Positions 60,030 to 62,921 of a stretch of 62,921 bases of DNA are shown here, piece by piece. The translations under genes were made by a program, and so were the position numbers. Every line of letters begins with the position of its first letter. The first letter of the stretch is position 1. This DNA is from a virus, in IMG/VR virus record IMGVR_UViG_3300041955_000607, positions 1 to 62,921 of that record, one strand, 5' to 3'. The notes beneath the pieces were generated by a model. That model was given only the letters and a program-made list of their open reading frames with translations, was not told the DNA's origin and did not search any database.

Positions 60030-60482
60030 ATGAGACCTGACCGCTAGATTCCCACTGAAAGTTCTGCCATCGAAAGTTCTTACGTCTACGTGTTTGTTCG
60101 CACTGATATTCCTCTCGCTCATCAAATCGTTCAATCCAATCACGCTGTTTATCATCTGGCAGGTTTGCGTTACGAAGATGGCAATCCGAATCTTGTCGTG
60201 ATCGGCTTGCCCAGCAAATCCTCATTGCAGCGCACACTTCACAAGTTGGAAACACACCAGATCCCGCACTATGCGTGGACTGAACCTGACAATGATTTTG
60301 GACTGACAGCAATTGCGACAGCGCCACTCCGCGGAGAGGAGCGCAAGGTTCTCGCGAACTATCGAATTTATGCTCCTGTAGCTCAACAGAAAGAGCACCC
60401 CGTTCTAAGCGGGGAGGTTGTAGGTTCAATCCCTACCGGGAGCGCCAACCGGGGAGGCGCGGAGGCATCTGCGCGGGCTTGA
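60030..60482 (+). CDS. PTH2-type peptidyl-tRNA hydrolase with in-frame TAG at codon 6
   Basis: Domain: YVYVFVRTDIPLAHQIVQSN then HAVYHLAGLRY, NPNLVVIGLPSKSSLQRTLH, WTEPDNDFGLTAIATAPLRG, EERKVLANYRIY. This is the PTH2 fold, which releases peptides from stalled peptidyl-tRNA. GTG 60090 would delete the first beta-strand (SYVYV). The only upstream ATG in frame (60030) is separated from the domain by TAG at 60045, so a full enzyme needs amber read-through or a non-standard start. The 3' end has no stop before the tRNA and runs in frame through it to TGA 60480. Confidence 0.65.
60372..60447 (+). tRNA. tRNA with anticodon CUA (amber suppressor), CCA encoded
   Basis: Cloverleaf read by eye: acceptor GCTCCTG/CGGGAGC, D stem GCTC/GAGC with an 8-nt loop AACAGAAA lacking the usual GG, anticodon stem CCCCG/CGGGG with loop TTCTAAG, variable AGGTT, T arm GTAGG-TTCAATC-CCTAC, discriminator G, CCA at 60445-60447. 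Anticodon CTA at 60405-60407 reads UAG. Nested in the 3' end of the PTH2 frame. Confidence 0.85.
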
Positions 60483-60500
60483 GTGCCGCTCCCCGGACCA
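60449..60500 (+). ncRNA. Mini tRNA-like element with CCA
   Basis: Arms CCGGGGA (60449-60455) and TCCCCGG (60490-60496) pair perfectly over 7 bp and are followed by A and CCA (60498-60500), like an acceptor stem. Inside is a T-arm-like hairpin next to the 3' arm (GCGG, bulged G, C, loop TTGAGT, GCCGC). There is no room for D and anticodon arms. Possible tRNA-like decoy, processing signal or tRNA remnant. Confidence 0.5.
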
Positions 60501-60511
60501 ATTTTAACGGA

Positions 60512-60586
60512 GCGCGAGTAGCTCAATCGTAGAGCATTCGATTCTAAATCGAGGGGTTGTGGGTTCAAGTCCCGCCTCGCGCTCCA
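60512..60586 (+). tRNA. Second tRNA with anticodon CUA (amber suppressor), CCA encoded
   Basis: Acceptor GCGCGAG/CTCGCGC, D stem GCTC/GAGC with loop AATCGTA (no GG), anticodon stem TTCGA/TCGAG, loop TTCTAAA, variable GGGTT, T arm GTGGG-TTCAAGT-CCCGC, discriminator T, CCA at 60584-60586. Anticodon CTA at 60544-60546. The acceptor stem differs from the first tRNA, so the two may be charged with different amino acids. Confidence 0.85.
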
Positions 60587-60851
60587 AAATCTTCTTGCCA
60601 AAGTGAAACCTTAGATAGTACGCTCTCACTCGAAGCTGTAGGAGCCATTGGGATCAATCCCAAGAACAAGCGCCGTGCAACCGAGGCGAGGTGAGGGGCA
60701 GCACCAAATTTCGGGGAATCATCTCCACAACTTCTGCATTGTTCCACGCACATCGGGTGATCGACAATTCCGCGCTTGATTGCGCGTGAATGCCAACGCG
60801 TGAGCTACGGGTAGCCTCGCTGTTGAGCCAAAATGCAGAGGTAGTGTACCC
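60587..60851 (+). other. 265-nt untranslated leader before MCP
   Basis: No convincing ORF on either strand. Contains short inverted repeats (TTGGGATCAATCCCAA) and ends GCAGAGGTAG, a possible SD 9 nt before ATG 60852. Unusually long for this genome, where most genes overlap; it may hold the MCP promoter or a structured 5' UTR. Nothing else recognised. Confidence 0.4.
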
Positions 60852-61198
60852 ATGGCCGCAAATCCTCTTGCCGAAGCGGCCGTTGAAGCTGTAGAGCTGG
60901 AATCGTTTGCGAAAGGGATTCCTGATCTTGTCTTCAAGGGCCGAACGGTTTACAACTTCTTCAAGAAAAAGAGCAAGACTTTTCCGACCGCTGTGACCAC
61001 GCAAGCAGGTGGTCAGGCGCGTCCTTCCTTCCGTATTCCCGTGCGCATCCAGTCGGGTGCCGCGATCTTCCAGGCCACCGGCAACGGTGATGCTCTGGGC
61101 CGCGGGACTGGCGCGCTCTGGGTTGCGGGAGACCTTGCACCAATCGGTCTGTTCGCTGGGTATCCAACCGTGCCCAGCCTAAACTTCGCTATTTCGGT
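60852..61198 (+). CDS. Major capsid protein, exon 1
   Basis: ATG 60852. Encodes MAANPLAEAAVEAVELESFA to PTVPSLNFAISV, the N-arm and first strands of an HK97-type capsid protein. The frame then meets TAG at 61221, and the rest of the protein starts again after the endonuclease gene in another frame. Joining 61198 (T, end of the 5' exon) to 61804, after a G at 61803, restores one frame of 465 codons with a natural junction (NFAISV-NKSGEITYLARI). The splice point is inferred; T61194/G61799 is an alternative. Confidence 0.75.
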
Positions 61199-61803
61199 GA
61201 AACCCTCTAGCTTGGTAAACTAGAGACAACACCGAGGAAACCAAATGAGATCAGAGATTCAAATCGGATACATGGCAGCACTCCTAGATGGGGAAGGGTC
61301 ACTGAACTATACCCGCCTCGTTGACAAGCGTTCTGGCCGTGTCTCCCAAGGTTGCCGTCTGAATGTCACGGCGGTATCCAACAGCAATCCTCTGATCATC
61401 GGCAAGGCTGAAGAGATTCTGAAAGCGTGGGATATTTTCTTCATCACACGCGAAACCCATCCTCGTTTTTGGGCTGTGGACATCAAGGGGAACATTGATA
61501 ACAAACGGAAGTTCCTCAAGATTATCTACGAAGCATTAGCGGGGAAAAAGGAACAAGCTAGACTCATGCTGCAATTTATGGATCGGCGTGGGAATGGGAA
61601 ATACGTTCCGGTTACTGAATCTGACAGGGCCTTGCTACAAAGAGTGAGTTTGCTTAATCACTCGAATCGTTTGGGCTCCGTAACGACTGCACGCGAAGCC
61701 TTCCTCGAAACTGAGGAAGTGAAAATCCAGTCTGAACTCTTTGGTGACAAAGAGAGGCCGGCAGAAATGCCCGGTCCTACGCTGGTTAAGAAGTCAGCGT
61801 AAG
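61199..61803 (+). other. Probable group I intron in the capsid gene
   Basis: 605 nt between the two capsid exons. Structure visible: hairpin CTCTAG/CTAGAG (61205-61225) just inside the 5' end, and near the 3' end three strong hairpins inside the ORF: CTTCCTC/GAGGAAG (61700-61719), CTCTTT/AAAGAG (61737-61754), GGCCGG/CCGG-T-CC (61756-61777). A P7-like pair GACT (61685) and AGTC (61792) brackets them. The 5' exon ends in T and the intron in G at the preferred junction, as in group I introns. Core elements overlap the endonuclease ORF. Not folded by program. Confidence 0.65.
61245..61802 (+). CDS. LAGLIDADG homing endonuclease in the intron
   Basis: 185 residues from ATG 61245 (SD GAGG). Motif GYMAALLDGEGSLNYTR (residues 9-25) is one LAGLIDADG helix; VTAVSNSNPLIIGKAEEIL, FWAVDIKGNIDNKRKFLKII and FMDRRGNGKYVPVTESDRAL fit the single-motif monomer fold. 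The C-terminal ~50 residues are coded by the paired intron RNA and may be less conserved. In frame with exon 1 across TAG 61221, so amber read-through would give a capsid-endonuclease fusion. Confidence 0.85.
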   Translation: MRSEIQIGYMAALLDGEGSLNYTRLVDKRSGRVSQGCRLNVTAVSNSNPLIIGKAEEILKAWDIFFITRETHPRFWAVDIKGNIDNKRKFLKIIYEALAGKKEQARLMLQFMDRRGNGKYVPVTESDRALLQRVSLLNHSNRLGSVTTAREAFLETEEVKIQSELFGDKERPAEMPGPTLVKKSA

Positions 61804-62854
61804 TAACAAATCTGGCGAAATTACGTACCTAGCAAGGATCGCCACGAATGGCCCGAAGCGCAGTCTGATTTCGCTGCGCGCCGAAGAGTTGAAGAACTCC
61901 TTCAATTCCTTCATGCAGGGCGTTGACGCTCAATTCCTGAGCGATGGCGCCGGCGCGATCGTGCAACTGCCCGCGCTTGGGTCCACCGTGATCAGCAACA
62001 ACACGCTCGGTGGGGCCAACCCATCGTCCATCGTTGGCCTTGGTGGCCAAGCGAACCAATTCCAAGAACAGCAAGTCGTGCAGTTCTTTGCGGCTGAAGG
62101 CGGCTCGGCGCGCATTACTGGCGTTGCGACTGCCACTGTTTCCTACGTGGATGGCGCGAATGACACCGTGTACTTCTCGACGGCTCTACCAACGGGAACT
62201 ACATACGGCGATTACGTGATGATCCAGGGATCAACTGGCGCGCTCAATTCCGGCCTGCAGGGGATTTATTCCTATCAGGTCGCGAGCAACACGGGAAGCG
62301 TGCTCAATCTCGCGCGTTCGACGTATCCCGGGCAACTCTCCACGCCGAACATCAACAAAAACGGTCAGCCCATCACCACCACCGACGCCTACAAGGCGGA
62401 AATCCTGATTGGCCGCGGCCTCGGGCCGGACAACGAAGCGGTCACGGACTTCGAGTGGATCTGCGGGCCGGATCAAGAACTGGCCGTCACGCAGCTCTAC
62501 ACGAACGTGTTGCAACAGAACTATGTCCCACCGGGCGATAAGGCCCTGGACATGGTGAAGAAGCACATGTCACCGACCTACGGCAGCCGCGAACTGAACG
62601 TGAGTTACACCGCGCGTCAGGGACGACTTGACGCGGTGTGCCCGGAAACCTGGGGGATCATCGAGACCGTAGAGCCCTCCCTGTACGACTTCGGCGATGG
62701 CGTCACCACGATGCCTATCCCCGACTTCACGGGGCAGGGGTCCTACCTGACCTCTAGTATCTTCTTTTACAACTTTTTCGGAAATTTATTCAATAGTAAC
62801 CTTAAAGCTGGGTGCTACATTAGCTCAGCAGCTGTACCGTCTGTGACCTCATAA
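61804..62854 (+). CDS. Major capsid protein, exon 2
   Basis: Continues NKSGEITYLARIATNGPKRS, the spine-helix region LISLRAEELKNSFNSFMQGV, GTVISNN-type loops and the C-terminal beta-rich part ending LKAGCYISSAAVPSVTS, TAA 62852. No start codon in a suitable place: the first TTG (61889) lies inside the spine helix, which supports splicing rather than separate translation. The last 490 nt are the counterpart of the partial gene at window start. Confidence 0.85.
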
Positions 62855-62921
62855 CCATTTTTCTGCCGCGTTCTTCGCGGTAGAATAGGAGGAGAGAGGA
62901 TGCCTAGAACATCCTCTCTTT
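62365..62921. repeat. Terminal direct repeat, copy B
   Basis: Counterpart of 1-557: 24 synonymous differences in the coding part, identical last 127 nt. It ends inside the terminator hairpin (62894 onward), matching 530-557. Confidence 0.85.

Noticed and set aside
60372-60586. tRNAs as ordinary Arg (UCU)
   Set aside because: Reading TCT as anticodon shifts the loop by one and destroys the anticodon stems; CTA keeps five pairs in each.
60654-61004. 116-residue minus-strand ORF across the MCP start
   Set aside because: Antisense to the capsid N-terminus and leader; no SD, no domain recognised.
60852-62854. Intein in the capsid protein
   Set aside because: The endonuclease frame ends in TAA and exon 2 is in a different frame; no N- or C-terminal intein splicing blocks are visible.
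1-62921. Complete reassignment of TAG to an amino acid
   Set aside because: Long late genes (tail 6323-10891, portal, terL) have no internal TAG, and several genes end in TAG right before the next start. The amber tRNAs fit selective read-through better.
1-62921. Temperate phage with integrase and repressor
   Set aside because: No integrase, transposase, excisionase or classical CI-like repressor found; the RHH proteins alone are not evidence of lysogeny.

Overview
The window is an almost complete tailed-phage genome (Caudoviricetes, dsDNA) from an uncultivated source. It holds terminase small and large subunits, portal, scaffold, an HK97-fold-type major capsid protein (MCP), three long internal-virion-like proteins, tail and receptor-binding proteins and a lysis cassette. 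I see no tape-measure gene, tail tube, sheath or integrase, so a short-tailed (podovirus-like), probably virulent phage is the best reading. The host cannot be named. Strong Shine-Dalgarno (SD) sites, sigma70-like TTGACA/TATAAT promoters, a GroES homologue and CCA-encoding tRNAs point to a bacterium. Bases 1-557 repeat 62365-62921, so the molecule is circular or circularly permuted, with a unique length of about 62,364 bp.

Layout. (1) 1-17.9 kb, rightward: MCP 3' end, terminator, co-chaperonin, connector and tail genes, a 1,522-residue virion protein and three ejection-type proteins. (2) 17.9-18.8 kb: a small leftward three-gene island including a secreted protein. (3) 18.9-27.1 kb: an island of glycosyltransferases and FkbM-type methyltransferases. 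(4) 27.2-34.3 kb: small structural proteins, a beta-propeller tailspike, a secreted Fn3-like protein, lysis genes (holin candidate, M15-type endolysin), a cold-shock protein and small membrane proteins. (5) 34.2-43.3 kb, leftward early/replication block: DnaA domain IV-like protein, replisome organizer, Red-beta/RecT-type annealing protein, KTSC protein, RusA resolvase and many small proteins. (6) 43.3-43.4 kb: divergent control region. (7) 43.4-50.3 kb, rightward: ribbon-helix-helix regulators, small terminase and an array of tiny cassette genes. (8) 50.5-62.9 kb: packaging and head genes, then a translation module (peptidyl-tRNA hydrolase and two tRNAs) and the MCP.

The most unusual region is 60.0-61.8 kb. 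Two tRNA genes both carry anticodon CUA and should read the amber codon UAG. They flank a 49-nt tRNA-like element with CCA and lie directly after (one of them inside) a PTH2-type peptidyl-tRNA hydrolase ORF whose only upstream ATG is separated from the domain by an in-frame TAG. The MCP downstream is interrupted by a probable group I intron with a LAGLIDADG endonuclease, again in frame with the 5' exon across a TAG. TAG is also an ordinary stop elsewhere, so this looks like amber read-through control rather than a fully changed code.

Other notable points: about twelve homing-type endonuclease genes, one of which left a diverged duplicate of its target gene's 3' end; two canonical -1 frameshift heptamers that join ORFs; and a recurring TATATACTC promoter/operator motif.
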